Shown: in pieces, positions 7,961 to 16,413 of the stretch
How positions within the stretch are numbered: the first letter of the stretch is position 1
Layout of the letters: each line of letters starts with the position of its first letter
NCBI GenBank assembly: GCA_045590855.1
Contig: JAZNRV010000029.1
Location: forward strand, 3,834-67,833
Direction of reading: 5' to 3'
DNA from: RGIG3009 sp045590855
GTDB taxonomy: Bacteria; Bacillota; Clostridia; Oscillospirales; Acutalibacteraceae
Length of the DNA stretch: 64,000 nucleotides
The notes under the pieces: generated by a model
What the model saw: only the letters and a program-made list of their open reading frames with translations
What the model was told of the DNA's origin: nothing
Databases searched by the model: none
Translations under genes and position numbers: made by a program

Positions 7961-9349
7961 ATGAAAAAAATCAACATTACCGACATCACGCTCAAAAAAC
8001 TTTCGGAGGATAGAGCGGTATCTTTGCTTTTTCGTGAAAAATCGGCGATTGCCAACTGTGCCGACGCCATTGGCGTGGATGCGGTGGAATTGCCGGCGGT
8101 AAAATCGCTGCGTGAAGACACGATTATTTATAAAACCATTTCTCAAAACGTGCAAAACGCGGTGGTAGCTATCCCTGTTGGCTTTACCGCCGACGATGTT
8201 GCCGCCGCTTTCGAATGTGTCAAAGAGGCAAAACACCCGCGCTTGCAAATTGAACTGCCGATATCTACCATTCAAATGGAATATACTTACCATGTAAAGC
8301 AAGAAAAAATGCTCCAAAAAATTATCGAGCTCATCAAAGCTGCCAAAGCGCTTTGCAGTGATGTGGAATTTGCAGCGTTGGATGCCACCCGTGCTGACGA
8401 AGATTTCTTGGTTGCTGCGGCAAAAGAAGCGGCGGCAAACGGTGCGGGTTTGATTACCCTTTGCGACGAGGCGGGTGTTTCCACACCGGACGATATTGCG
8501 GCTTTGGTTGCCAACGTAAAAAGGGCGGTGTCGGTTCCTGTTTATGTTCAAGTTTCCGACCGTATCAACATGGCGGTAGCGGCTGCTTTTGCTGCGGTTA
8601 AAAACGGTGCCGACGGTCTTAAATGTGCCATGGTTGGCAAAAACGCTTTGTTAACGGGTGAAATTTCCGATGCTATCAACATGTGCGGTGCCCAAATTGA
8701 TGCCGAAATTACGTTGAACAACACCAAAATCCATGCCAGCATAGAGGATATGGTGTCCGGTATTCATCACGAATCGTACGAAACCGAAAACGCCGTAAGC
8801 GAAAAAACCAAAATTTTATTAGATACCGATTCCACGGTGGCGCAAGTTGCCGCGGTAGCCGCTTTGCTCGGTTACGAACTTTCCGATTCGGATATCGGCA
8901 ACGTGTATAAAGCGCTCATGCAAGTGTGCGACAAAAAAGGAACGGTTGGTGCCAAAGAATTTGAAGCATTGATTGCCGGTTCTGCCATGCAAGCACCGTC
9001 GACTTATCATTTTGAAAGTTACACCACCACCAGCAGTAACGTTGCCAGTTCCATGTCACAAGTGACGCTCAAATGCAACGACGAAATCATTTGCGGTGTC
9101 AGCAACGGTGACGGACCGATTGATTCGGCGTTTCGTGCCATTGAACAATGCATTGGTCACCACTATGAACTGGATGATTTCCAAGTACAATCCGTCACCG
9201 AAGGAAAGGAAGCGTTGGGTTCTGCGCTTGTTCGCTTGCGCAACAACGGCAAACTGTATTCCGGCAACGGTACGTCTACCGATATTGTGGCGGCGAGCAT
9301 CCGCGCTTATATCAACGCGCTGAATAAAATCGTATTCGAGGAGGCATAA
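7961..9349 (+). CDS. LeuA-like protein (TIM barrel + LeuA regulatory domain) lacking catalytic residues
   Basis: 462-residue relative of 2-isopropylmalate/citramalate synthases. An HMGL-like TIM barrel covers ~1-290 and a LeuA dimer/allosteric domain ~350-455 (STYHFESYTTTSS, CGVSNGDGPIDSAFRAI, GNGTSTDIVAASIRAYI). The barrel has lost the reaction chemistry. The usual DTTLRDGEQ is replaced by DITLKKLSED (no Arg-Asp pair). The His-x-His metal motif (HCHND) is replaced by VQVSDR. The GIGERAGN loop is absent. The allosteric domain is by contrast well conserved, so this may be a ligand-sensing or scaffold protein, or an enzyme with new chemistry. ATG at 7961 follows GGAAGGAG. It is under a T-box, and the next gene starts two bases after its stop. 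Family clear; function unknown. Confidence 0.85.
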   Translation: MKKINITDITLKKLSEDRAVSLLFREKSAIANCADAIGVDAVELPAVKSLREDTIIYKTISQNVQNAVVAIPVGFTADDVAAAFECVKEAKHPRLQIELPISTIQMEYTYHVKQEKMLQKIIELIKAAKALCSDVEFAALDATRADEDFLVAAAKEAAANGAGLITLCDEAGVSTPDDIAALVANVKRAVSVPVYVQVSDRINMAVAAAFAAVKNGADGLKCAMVGKNALLTGEISDAINMCGAQIDAEITLNNTKIHASIEDMVSGIHHESYETENAVSEKTKILLDTDSTVAQVAAVAALLGYELSDSDIGNVYKALMQVCDKKGTVGAKEFEALIAGSAMQAPSTYHFESYTTTSSNVASSMSQVTLKCNDEIICGVSNGDGPIDSAFRAIEQCIGHHYELDDFQVQSVTEGKEALGSALVRLRNNGKLYSGNGTSTDIVAASIRAYINALNKIVFEEA

Positions 9350-9350
9350 C

Positions 9351-11810
9351 ATGAAAATTGCATTTTCGACCAAAAATGTCAGTCGTGCATCGTTTCTTGA
9401 CATGTGTCGTTATGCCTACGATTACGGCTTTGAAGGCTTTGAAATCTACGATGCCGTCAAGGAACGTAGTTCCCACCACGACAGCATTTTACGCCGTGAC
9501 CGCCTTACCGATGCCAAACGAAAACTGTTAAACCGCAATTTGTCGGTTTGTGCATTGCGTATGCCGGATTCTTTGGAAAACGAAGCAACGACGGCAGGGC
9601 TTGTCCAAAAATATGTGGACATGGCGGCAATGTCGGGTGTTGAGAACGTGATTGTTCGGCTGGAACAAAATGTTTCGTATGATATGCTGGACGAAAAACT
9701 CGCCGAGGCTATCAAAATGGCCGAAGCGGCCGATGTTAACTTGTTGTTTGAAACAGTCGGTTACCTTGCCAATACCGAAAACGTGCTGGGCATTATTAAC
9801 CATTTTGCTTCGGCCGCTATCGGTGCTTCGTGGAACGTCAGAGGCACGTATTTTGCTGCCGGCGAAACAGCAGAAACCACCATCAAAAACCTGGGTGCCT
9901 ATATCAAATACGTGCGACTGGGGGATATCAAAGACGGCAAAACCGTTTTGATTGGCGAAGGCGCTTTGGACGTAGAAAAGTTGCTGGGTGCGCTTTCCTC
10001 GCTGAATTACGAAGGGTATATTTGCGCCGCGTGGAACGAAGAAATATGCGACGCGGATATTGTTCTTACCCATTTTACCAATTATATCTCGGCACTTAAC
10101 CGCGAAAAAAGAACGTTTGACCATGCGTACTATAACCGTGCCAAAACAGGCACCTTTGTTTGGAAAAAATACGACGTTGTCGAAGCAACGTTTTCGCAAG
10201 TGCTTGACACGATGGCAGAAACGTACCCCGACCAATATGCGTTCAAGTACCCCACGTTGGATTATACCCGCACGTACGAACAATTCCGCCGTGACGTGGA
10301 CGAATGTGCTGCGGCGCTCATTTCACTCGGTGTCAAAGCGGGGGACCACGTTGCCGTTTGGGCGACCAACGTTCCGCAATGGTTTGTCACCTTTTGGGCA
10401 ACTACCAAAATTGGTGCGGTGCTCGTGACGGTCAACACCGCCTATAAGATTCACGAAATTGAGTATCTGTTGCGCCAATCCGATACCCATACGTTGGTGA
10501 TGATTGAAGATTGCAAAGATATCAACTACAAAGAGATTATCGAGGAACTGTGTCCCGAACTCAAAACCCTTCAAGCGGGCAAACCGCTGTATTCCAAAAA
10601 CTTGCCGTTTTTACGCAACGTGGTGACGGTTGGCTTTTCCATGGACGGGTGTCTGACATGGGAACAAATGCTTTCTCGCTCGTCGTTGGTCCCGCGTGAA
10701 GAAGTGCGCCGCCGTGCTTCACTTGTCAAGCCCGACGACGTGTGTAACATGCAATACACCTCGGGTACCACGGGATTCCCCAAAGGCGTTATGCTGACGC
10801 ACCGCAACATTGTCAACAACGGCAAGGTTATCGGTGACAGAATGGATTTGTCCACCGCCGACCGTATGATGATTCAAGTACCGATGTTCCATTGCTTTGG
10901 CATGGTCCTTTCCATGACGTCGATGATGACTCACGGCGGTACACTGTGCCCGATTCCGTATTTTTCACCCAAATCGTCACTTTCTTGCGTCAACGATGAA
11001 CGCATCACTTGCTTTAACGGTGTACCCACCATGTTCATCGCCATGTTCAATCACCCCGATTTTGCCAAAACCGATTTTTCGTATATGCGCACGGGGATTA
11101 TGGCGGGTGCCAACTGCCCTGCGGATTTGATGCGCCGTGCCAGTGTGGAAATGAACATGCGCGAGATTATCTCGGTTTACGGTCAAACGGAAGCATCTCC
11201 CGGTTGTACCATGGGCGAGGTGAACGAAGACCTCGACCATCGTGTCGAAACGGTGGGCAGCGCGTTCCCCGGTGTGGAATGTAAAATCATCGACCCCGAA
11301 ACGGGGGACGAACTCCCCGACGGCGAAAGCGGCGAATTTGTAGCACGTGGTTTTAATATCATGAAAGGGTATTACAAAATGCCCGAAGCCACTGCGCAAG
11401 CGATTGATGCCGACGGTTGGCTCCATTCGGGAGATATTTGTATGCGTACCCCCGACGGTTACTACAAGGTGACCGGCCGCTTAAAAGATATGATTATCCG
11501 TGGCGGCGAAAACTTGTACCCCCGTGAAATCGAGGAGTTCTATTTGACCAACCCCAAAGTGCGCGACGTGCAAGTGGTGGGTGTCCCCGACGAAAAATAC
11601 GGCGAGGAATGTTGCGCGTGGATTATTCTTCACAAAGGCACCACCGCCGACGAAGAAGAAATGCGCGAATTCGGCAATGCCTCCATTGCGCGGCATAAAG
11701 TGCCCAAGTATTTCCTCTTTGTGGACGAATTCCCCATGAACGCCGCAGGTAAAATTCTCAAATACAAAATGCGCGACGAATCGGCAGAAAAACTGGGACT
11801 CAAAAAATAA
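9351..11810 (+). CDS. Fusion: xylose-isomerase-like TIM barrel + AMP-forming acyl-CoA synthetase
   Basis: 819 residues. The first ~250 form an AP-endonuclease-2/xylose-isomerase-like TIM barrel (starts MKIAFSTKNVS; FEGFEIYD). Residues ~275-810 are a complete acyl-CoA synthetase of the ANL superfamily. It has the P-loop YTSGTTGFPKG (about 468), the GQTEASPG adenylate loop, HSGDIC, the hinge GRLKDMIIRGGENLYPREIE and the C-terminal catalytic Lys in GKILK (about 799). The adenylating half looks fully active and would make an acyl-AMP and then an acyl-CoA from an unknown acid; medium- or branched-chain fatty acyl ligases are the closest type by eye. The barrel may make or remodel that acid. RBS GAGGAGG overlaps the end of the upstream gene, so translation is probably coupled. 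Confidence 0.87.
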   Translation: MKIAFSTKNVSRASFLDMCRYAYDYGFEGFEIYDAVKERSSHHDSILRRDRLTDAKRKLLNRNLSVCALRMPDSLENEATTAGLVQKYVDMAAMSGVENVIVRLEQNVSYDMLDEKLAEAIKMAEAADVNLLFETVGYLANTENVLGIINHFASAAIGASWNVRGTYFAAGETAETTIKNLGAYIKYVRLGDIKDGKTVLIGEGALDVEKLLGALSSLNYEGYICAAWNEEICDADIVLTHFTNYISALNREKRTFDHAYYNRAKTGTFVWKKYDVVEATFSQVLDTMAETYPDQYAFKYPTLDYTRTYEQFRRDVDECAAALISLGVKAGDHVAVWATNVPQWFVTFWATTKIGAVLVTVNTAYKIHEIEYLLRQSDTHTLVMIEDCKDINYKEIIEELCPELKTLQAGKPLYSKNLPFLRNVVTVGFSMDGCLTWEQMLSRSSLVPREEVRRRASLVKPDDVCNMQYTSGTTGFPKGVMLTHRNIVNNGKVIGDRMDLSTADRMMIQVPMFHCFGMVLSMTSMMTHGGTLCPIPYFSPKSSLSCVNDERITCFNGVPTMFIAMFNHPDFAKTDFSYMRTGIMAGANCPADLMRRASVEMNMREIISVYGQTEASPGCTMGEVNEDLDHRVETVGSAFPGVECKIIDPETGDELPDGESGEFVARGFNIMKGYYKMPEATAQAIDADGWLHSGDICMRTPDGYYKVTGRLKDMIIRGGENLYPREIEEFYLTNPKVRDVQVVGVPDEKYGEECCAWIILHKGTTADEEEMREFGNASIARHKVPKYFLFVDEFPMNAAGKILKYKMRDESAEKLGLKK

Positions 11811-11820
11811 AAGACATAAC

Positions 11821-11860
11821 AAAACAGGCACGCAGCATTGCTCCGTGCCTGTTTTATTTT
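11821..11860 (+). terminator. Terminator of the T-box operon
   Basis: AACAGGCACG (from 11823) pairs with CGTGCCTGTT (ending about 11853), then TTATTTT. Confidence 0.8.
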
Positions 11861-11866
11861 GGAAAA

Positions 11867-12823
11867 TTATGCGTATTGATTGAAAACATCGTGATACGGG
11901 CGGATTTCGAAATTTTCATCCAAAAAGCCCATATACAAACCTTTGCAGGTGCCATGGGCATCTACGGGGTGTAAATCCGCAACGGGGGAGGTGCACAACG
12001 CGTGAACCAAGTAACCTACGCCATATTTGTTGTAGGTAGCGAGTTCCGTTTCCAGAAAATATTTGCGGGTTTCTGCCGTGGGAGTACCCCCAGATACATT
12101 CGGTGATGATATAGGGCTTTTGGAAAGATTCTATGTAGTCAATCCGCGCCTTGAACGCTTGTTCAAATTCCTCCGGCGGCAAATGTTGCTCGTTGTGAGG
12201 ATGGATGCTAAAAACATCCACATACGGAGCAAGCAAAGAAATATCACAGATTTCGGGGTTGTTTTTGTTGGGGAAACTTTGTGTAACCACGGTGATTTTG
12301 CGGTCATCAATTTCGCGAACGGCAAAAATCATTTCTTTTAAGAATTCGGTAACTTTGGCATAACCCGCTTCGTTACCGCGACCCATAACAAGGTTGTATG
12401 GCTCGTTGGAAATGTCGTGCATTAAAATTTTGTCCCAATGAGCAATCGCTTTAACCGAGGCTTGAATGAAATTTTTGTAAATCGGCATAAATTGAGCGGT
12501 AAGACTGGCGGGGACAAAACCGCCAAAAGAGGGAACACCAAACCAACCGTTAAAATAGGTGGGGATAATAAAAAGCCCTTCTTCGGTAAAATGTCGACCG
12601 CTTGTGCAATCGCTGTCAGATAACGGTCTTTATCCGCAAGATACGAATCCAAAGAAAACCAAATGCGGATAGTGTTCATGCCGGGGAACTTTTCTTGGCC
12701 TTTTTGAATCATCATACGGTAACGTTCCGGATCAAAATTCAACTACTCCGTCAAACCGGTAGTACACCAGTTGCCGTGCAGGTTAAAACCGCGAATATGA
12801 GCATAAGGTTTGTTGTATTCCAT
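11867..12823 (-). pseudogene. Decayed GH5-like glycoside hydrolase (cellulase family)
   Basis: A complete gene of about 318 codons can be reconstructed on the minus strand: ATG at 12823 behind an AAGGAG site, stop at 11867-11869. It is interrupted three times. There is a TAG (12743-12745) after residue ~26, a one-base loss near 12586-12592, and a one-base gain in the C-run at 12087-12091. The restored protein has the GH5-type layout: RGFNLHGNW near the N-terminus, DISNEP (acid/base Glu), HPHNEQH and ITECIWG (nucleophile Glu). It probably once hydrolysed a beta-glucan or mannan; no signal peptide is seen. Three separate lesions argue for real decay. Two of them lie in or beside short single-base runs, so sequencing error is possible for those. 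Confidence 0.82.
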
Positions 12824-12964
12824 TCAAAACCACTCCTTTTTTTCATTGCAAGGGGAATTACCACCTTTTTCAATTTAGAGCATAAAAAACGGCAGCAGTC
12901 AATCGTTTCACCAAGTTTTAAATATCTTTTGCAAGATGTCAGTTTCAAAAGGGTGTCAAGGCAA

Positions 12965-12993
12965 AAAACAGGCACGGATTTTCTTCCGTGCCT
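12965..12993 (-). terminator. Terminator downstream of ferritin
   Basis: Minus-strand stem AGGCACGGA / TCCGTGCCT (12993-12985 and 12978-12970) followed by TTTTTT. The gap 12824-13006 holds only this and the pseudogene's upstream region. Confidence 0.8.
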
Positions 12994-13006
12994 GCTGTGT
13001 GAACTT

Positions 13007-13519
13007 TTATAAGACAAGGCTGGGAGCCGAGTACACACGTGCGGCCAACTCTTGGTCTAACAAGTACAAGCTTTTGGGGTCATCGCCGAACAGCTGGTAT
13101 TTATTGACCAATTTGTCCGCGTTTTCTTCTTCCTCTAACTGCTCTTTTACAAACCAGTCCAAGAATTGCATTGTGCGAAAATCTTTCACGTCGTAGGCGG
13201 CTTCGTAGATGGTGTGAATCAGCGACGTAACATAGCGTTCATGTTTTGCCCCTGCAAGCAGAGGGTCCAAATGTTTTTCAAACACCTCGGCGGGTTTGTC
13301 AATAGCTTCCAAAGTGACTTTTACGCCGTTACTTTGCAAGTAGCGCAGGAACAACAAAGCATGGTCGCGCTCTTCTTGCGCTTGGATGGTGTACCAGTTG
13401 CCAAAACCATCTAAATCGTTATCAATATAATAATTGGCAATATCCAAATAAAGGTACGCACTGTAAAATTCTTTGTTTATCTGGTCGTTAAGCAGGGCAA
13501 TCACTTTTTCGTTTAACAT
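13007..13519 (-). CDS. ftnA: Ferritin (non-haem, FtnA-like)
   Basis: Iron-storage ferritin of 170 residues. It is a four-helix bundle with ferroxidase-type residues visible in NKEFYSAYLYLD (Glu near residue 17) and QAQEERDHALLF (ExxH), then the helix WFVKEQLEEEENADKLV. The ATG at 13519 follows GGGAGG; an in-frame extension to 13744 belongs to the neighbouring gene's 3' region and is rejected. It is the last gene of the perR-rubrerythrin-ferritin group, but a strong hairpin (13552-13575) lies before it, so it may be attenuated or have its own start. It would store iron released or kept low under peroxide stress. Confidence 0.92.
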   Translation of the reverse strand: MLNEKVIALLNDQINKEFYSAYLYLDIANYYIDNDLDGFGNWYTIQAQEERDHALLFLRYLQSNGVKVTLEAIDKPAEVFEKHLDPLLAGAKHERYVTSLIHTIYEAAYDVKDFRTMQFLDWFVKEQLEEEENADKLVNKYQLFGDDPKSLYLLDQELAARVYSAPSLVL

Positions 13520-13544
13520 AAAAAACCTCCCGTAGTTATAGAAT

Positions 13545-13575
13545 GAAAAAAGGGGAGCTGATTTGACAGCTCCCC
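13545..13575 (-). terminator. Hairpin terminator between rubrerythrin and ferritin
   Basis: Perfect 9-bp stem GGGGAGCTG (13552-13560) with CAGCTCCCC (13567-13575) and TTTTTC on the minus strand. Partial read-through into ferritin is plausible. Confidence 0.75.
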
Positions 13576-13586
13576 AATGAGTGTGC

Positions 13587-14132
13587 TTATTTGAAGTATC
13601 TGTTGAGGAGTCCTTCAAAGGCTTTGCCGTGACGAGCTTCGTCTTTTGCCATTTCGTGGACAGTGTCATGGATGGCATCGTAGCCGAGTTCTTTGGCTTT
13701 GCGAGCCAATACCATTTTGCCCTCGGTGGCGCCGCATTCGGCATCTACGCGCATTGCCAAATTCTTTTTGGTGCTGTCGGTAACCACTTCGCCCAACAGT
13801 TCCGCAAACTTGGCGGCGTGCTCGGCTTCTTCATAAGCCGCTTTTTCCCAGTACAAACCGATTTCCGGATACCCTTCGCGATGAGCCACACGAGCCATTG
13901 CCAAATACATGCCAACTTCCGAGCATTCGCCGTTGAAGTTGTCGCGTAACATTTGTACCACTTCGGCATCTACGCCTTGGGCAATGCCCACGCGATGCTC
14001 ATCAGCCCAAGTGCGACCTTCGGGTGCGCTTTCTTTGAACTTGGCTGCATCGGCGTTACAGATGGGGCATTTTGCCGGTGCCTCGTCACCATTGTGAACG
14101 TAGCCGCAAACTAAACATACAAACTTTTTCAT
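13587..14132 (-). CDS. Reverse rubrerythrin (N-terminal rubredoxin domain)
   Basis: 181-residue peroxide-reducing di-iron protein in the reversed domain order known from Clostridium. A rubredoxin-like domain comes first (FVCLVCGYVH and CPICNAD, residues ~4-30; note the normal Cys-x-x-Cys here). The four-helix di-iron domain follows (GECSEVGMYLAMA, YEEAEHAAKF and KDEARHGKAF supply the Glu/His ligands). It would reduce H2O2 in the cytoplasm using electrons from rubredoxin/NADH. It starts 27 bases after the PerR stop, behind AGGAGG, in the same transcription unit, so peroxide induction through PerR is expected. Confidence 0.92.
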   Translation of the reverse strand: MKKFVCLVCGYVHNGDEAPAKCPICNADAAKFKESAPEGRTWADEHRVGIAQGVDAEVVQMLRDNFNGECSEVGMYLAMARVAHREGYPEIGLYWEKAAYEEAEHAAKFAELLGEVVTDSTKKNLAMRVDAECGATEGKMVLARKAKELGYDAIHDTVHEMAKDEARHGKAFEGLLNRYFK

Positions 14133-14159
14133 AACAAAATCCTCCTACAAAATTGTTTT

Positions 14160-14573
14160 TTAAGATTGGGTTTGACAGGTGGGGCAGATGCCGGTGGCAT
14201 ACACGTCGGAGGTTTTAACCACAAAACCGTCTGACGCTAACTCACTTGCCGTATCGGCAGATAGCGAAAAATCAAACAACTTTCCGCATTGTGCGCACCG
14301 GAAATGCCCATGGTCCTCCACAAAAGCATCAAAATGTTGCTCCTCTGCATCAATCGTGACAACACGAATGAGTCCGGCTTTGGCAAGCACGTGTACCGTG
14401 TTGTATACCGTGGTTCGGGAAAACGAAGGGTTTTCCTTTACCAAGGCTTGGTACAACGTGTCCGCTGTGGGATGCGTGCGATGCGTGAGCAGATACTCAT
14501 ATACAGCCATCCGTTGAGCTGTGGGACAAATGCCTTTCTGGCGGAGCGTTTCGGTCATTTTCTGCGGTGTCAT
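14160..14573 (-). CDS. perR: Fur-family peroxide-responsive repressor (PerR-like)
   Basis: 137-residue Fur-family regulator. A winged helix covers ~1-80 (PTAQRMAVYEYL, SRTTVYNTVHVL), followed by a metal domain with HFDAFVEDHGHFRC, a CAQC pair (about residue 93) and a CPTC pair at the C-terminus for structural zinc. It is called PerR rather than Fur because the operon encodes reverse rubrerythrin and ferritin and because a TTGTAATGATTACAA palindrome sits at its own promoter. Start ATG at 14573 behind AGGAGGAGC. Probably represses itself and the downstream genes until metal-catalysed oxidation of its His ligands. Confidence 0.9.
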   Translation of the reverse strand: MTPQKMTETLRQKGICPTAQRMAVYEYLLTHRTHPTADTLYQALVKENPSFSRTTVYNTVHVLAKAGLIRVVTIDAEEQHFDAFVEDHGHFRCAQCGKLFDFSLSADTASELASDGFVVKTSDVYATGICPTCQTQS

Positions 14574-14602
14574 AGCGCTCCTCCTTTTGTAACCGATACA
14601 AG

Positions 14603-14650
14603 TTTGTAATGATTACAAATTCATTATAGCGGATTTTGAAAGATTGTCAA
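14603..14650 (-). promoter_or_regulatory. PerR promoter with Per box operator
   Basis: Minus-strand TTGACA (14650-14645), 16-base spacer, TATAAT (14628-14623), then the 7-1-7 inverted repeat TTGTAATGATTACAA (core of 14603-14619) at the transcription start. This is a good match to the Per box consensus and implies autoregulation. Confidence 0.85.
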
Positions 14651-14708
14651 GAGATTTTTGAAAAATTTTTTATTTTTTTGAAAATTTATTTTTGAAAACA
14701 AAAAAGGG

Positions 14709-14737
14709 TTGACAACAAAAATAAAATATGGTAAAGT
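14709..14737 (+). promoter_or_regulatory. Promoter of tRNA-Ala
   Basis: TTGACA (14709-14714), 17 bases, TAAAGT (14732-14737). It leaves a ~110-base leader of unknown role before the tRNA. No other feature is seen in 14651-14853. Confidence 0.7.
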
Positions 14738-14831
14738 AAATGTCGTTGCAGATGCAACACCATAGGGGGTATAATTTGTTTGGGAGCGCGAAGCACTCAA
14801 AGTTGAACCCCGCTTAATAATTTCATAAATA

Positions 14832-14946
<115 letters not shown>

Positions 14947-14955
14947 ATTTTTTTG

Positions 14956-14984
14956 CCCGCTCAATTTGAGTGGGTATTTTTTGT
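14956..14984 (+). terminator. Terminator after tRNA-Ala
   Basis: CCCGCTCAA / TTTGAGTGGG imperfect stem followed by TATTTTTTG. Confidence 0.65.
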
Positions 14985-14989
14985 GTTTC

Positions 14990-15018
14990 TTGCAACTGCA
15001 GTCAAATTATGTTATAAT
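14990..15018 (+). promoter_or_regulatory. Promoter of the zinc-ribbon membrane protein gene
   Basis: TTGCAA (14990-14995), 17 bases, TATAAT (15013-15018). Confidence 0.75.
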
Positions 15019-15048
15019 ACATTTACTTTCTTTTAAGGGGTGAAAACT

Positions 15049-16347
15049 ATGGCACTTATAAAATGTCCTGAATGCAAGAAAAAAGTTTCTGATCAATGCG
15101 AAAATTGTCCACATTGCGGTTATCCGCTTAAAAGTATTTCACAAATCGAGAATTCGGAAAATAAAAACGCAACGGCGGTCGCCTTAACCCAAAAACCATT
15201 TTATAAAAGATTATGGCTTTGGATTATTGTAGGTGTTGTTTTGGTTGGACTTGCATTAAGCACACTACTTTTTCTTAACCATGATACCAAACCCAAGCTC
15301 GACGAAAATGGAAATCCTGTTTTTGTCGAACTAACGAACGAGGTATACACAAATGCTAAAAAATACAAAGGTTATTACATAAACATAAAGGGAAAAGTTT
15401 TCCAAGTAATGAGTGATAACGGCAATGTCAAAGGTATTCAAATTTGGATAGATCCTGATACTTGTGAACAAAATCTTATGATTTATTACACCAATAACGC
15501 AGAAGTTAAACAAGGTGATTACATAGTTTGTTCTGGCTATATCGATTCCGTAACCGAATATAAAAATGCTTATGGCGCAAAATTGTATGCACCTTTGGTT
15601 ATATCTTCAGATTTAAAAGAATCAACGTATTTGGAAGTTATGGCTCCTACCATTGAAAGCATTCTTCCTGAAAACATTAAGCAGGAGAAGTATGGTTATT
15701 CTTTTTCTATAGACAAAATTGAGTTTGCAGAAAACGAAACACGTGTGCTTGCAACAGTTACCAATAAAGGTAAAGAAACTTTGTATATCGGAGATGCAGT
15801 CATAATTCAAGAAGGAAAACAATATAATTCCACAAACAACTTCGAAGCCAATTACGAGGAACTTCCTTATGAATTAATTAAAGATGCTTCTAGTTCCGGA
15901 ACAATCGTTTTTCCTGCCATAAAAGCAAAAAGTTTTGATTTTATTATTGATATTCACTCTGATAATTCTGATGAAAAATTAGGGGAACTCAAAATTTTTA
16001 TTAGTAAAGAAAAGTCAGAAATTAAAACCCCTTGGCCTACAGACCCTAAACCTACAACCACTCAAACAAAGCCAAAACCGACGCAACCAAGTTATGCATC
16101 GATAGTAGGAACTTATCAAGGCACAGAAGTTAATATGGGGAATGTAACAGCTACATTTTATAGTGACGGAACATTGAGCGTAAATACTTCTTCCGAAAAT
16201 TTCACAGGTACATGGACTCAAAACAAAAACTATGCATATTTCACTTTAATAGATCCGACTGGATTTGAGTGGACACCGCAAGAAGTTACTGTTTCAAACA
16301 ACGGAATTGATGGTTTGTGGGGCGAATTTTATCAAAGGATTAATTGA
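15049..16347 (+). CDS. Zinc-ribbon membrane-anchored protein of unknown function
   Basis: 432 residues, first gene of the island. An N-terminal zinc ribbon (CPECKKK...CENCPHCG, residues ~6-27) is followed by one membrane segment (about 58-78), then a predicted extracytoplasmic part. That part holds an OB-like stretch (YKGYYINIKGKV...GDYIVCSGYI), a DUF4352/Ig-like beta domain (about 200-320), a Pro/Thr linker (PKPTTTQTKPKPTQ) and a C-terminal beta domain (VGTYQGTEVN to the end). ATG at 15049 is preceded by AAGGGG; the GTG at 15040 lies inside that site. AT-rich codon use marks it as island DNA. Function unknown. Confidence 0.75.
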   Translation: MALIKCPECKKKVSDQCENCPHCGYPLKSISQIENSENKNATAVALTQKPFYKRLWLWIIVGVVLVGLALSTLLFLNHDTKPKLDENGNPVFVELTNEVYTNAKKYKGYYINIKGKVFQVMSDNGNVKGIQIWIDPDTCEQNLMIYYTNNAEVKQGDYIVCSGYIDSVTEYKNAYGAKLYAPLVISSDLKESTYLEVMAPTIESILPENIKQEKYGYSFSIDKIEFAENETRVLATVTNKGKETLYIGDAVIIQEGKQYNSTNNFEANYEELPYELIKDASSSGTIVFPAIKAKSFDFIIDIHSDNSDEKLGELKIFISKEKSEIKTPWPTDPKPTTTQTKPKPTQPSYASIVGTYQGTEVNMGNVTATFYSDGTLSVNTSSENFTGTWTQNKNYAYFTLIDPTGFEWTPQEVTVSNNGIDGLWGEFYQRIN

Positions 16348-16373
16348 AACAATGTAAAAATCTTCACTATTCA

Positions 16374-16408
16374 GCCGAGCAGAGCGGTTACGCTCTGCTC
16401 GGCTTTTC
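16374..16408 (+). terminator. Terminator after the zinc-ribbon protein
   Basis: Perfect 13-bp stem GCCGAGCAGAGCG (16374-16386) / CGCTCTGCTCGGC (16391-16403) with TTTT; also usable from the minus strand for the recombinase remnant. Confidence 0.85.
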
Positions 16409-16413
16409 TCATA

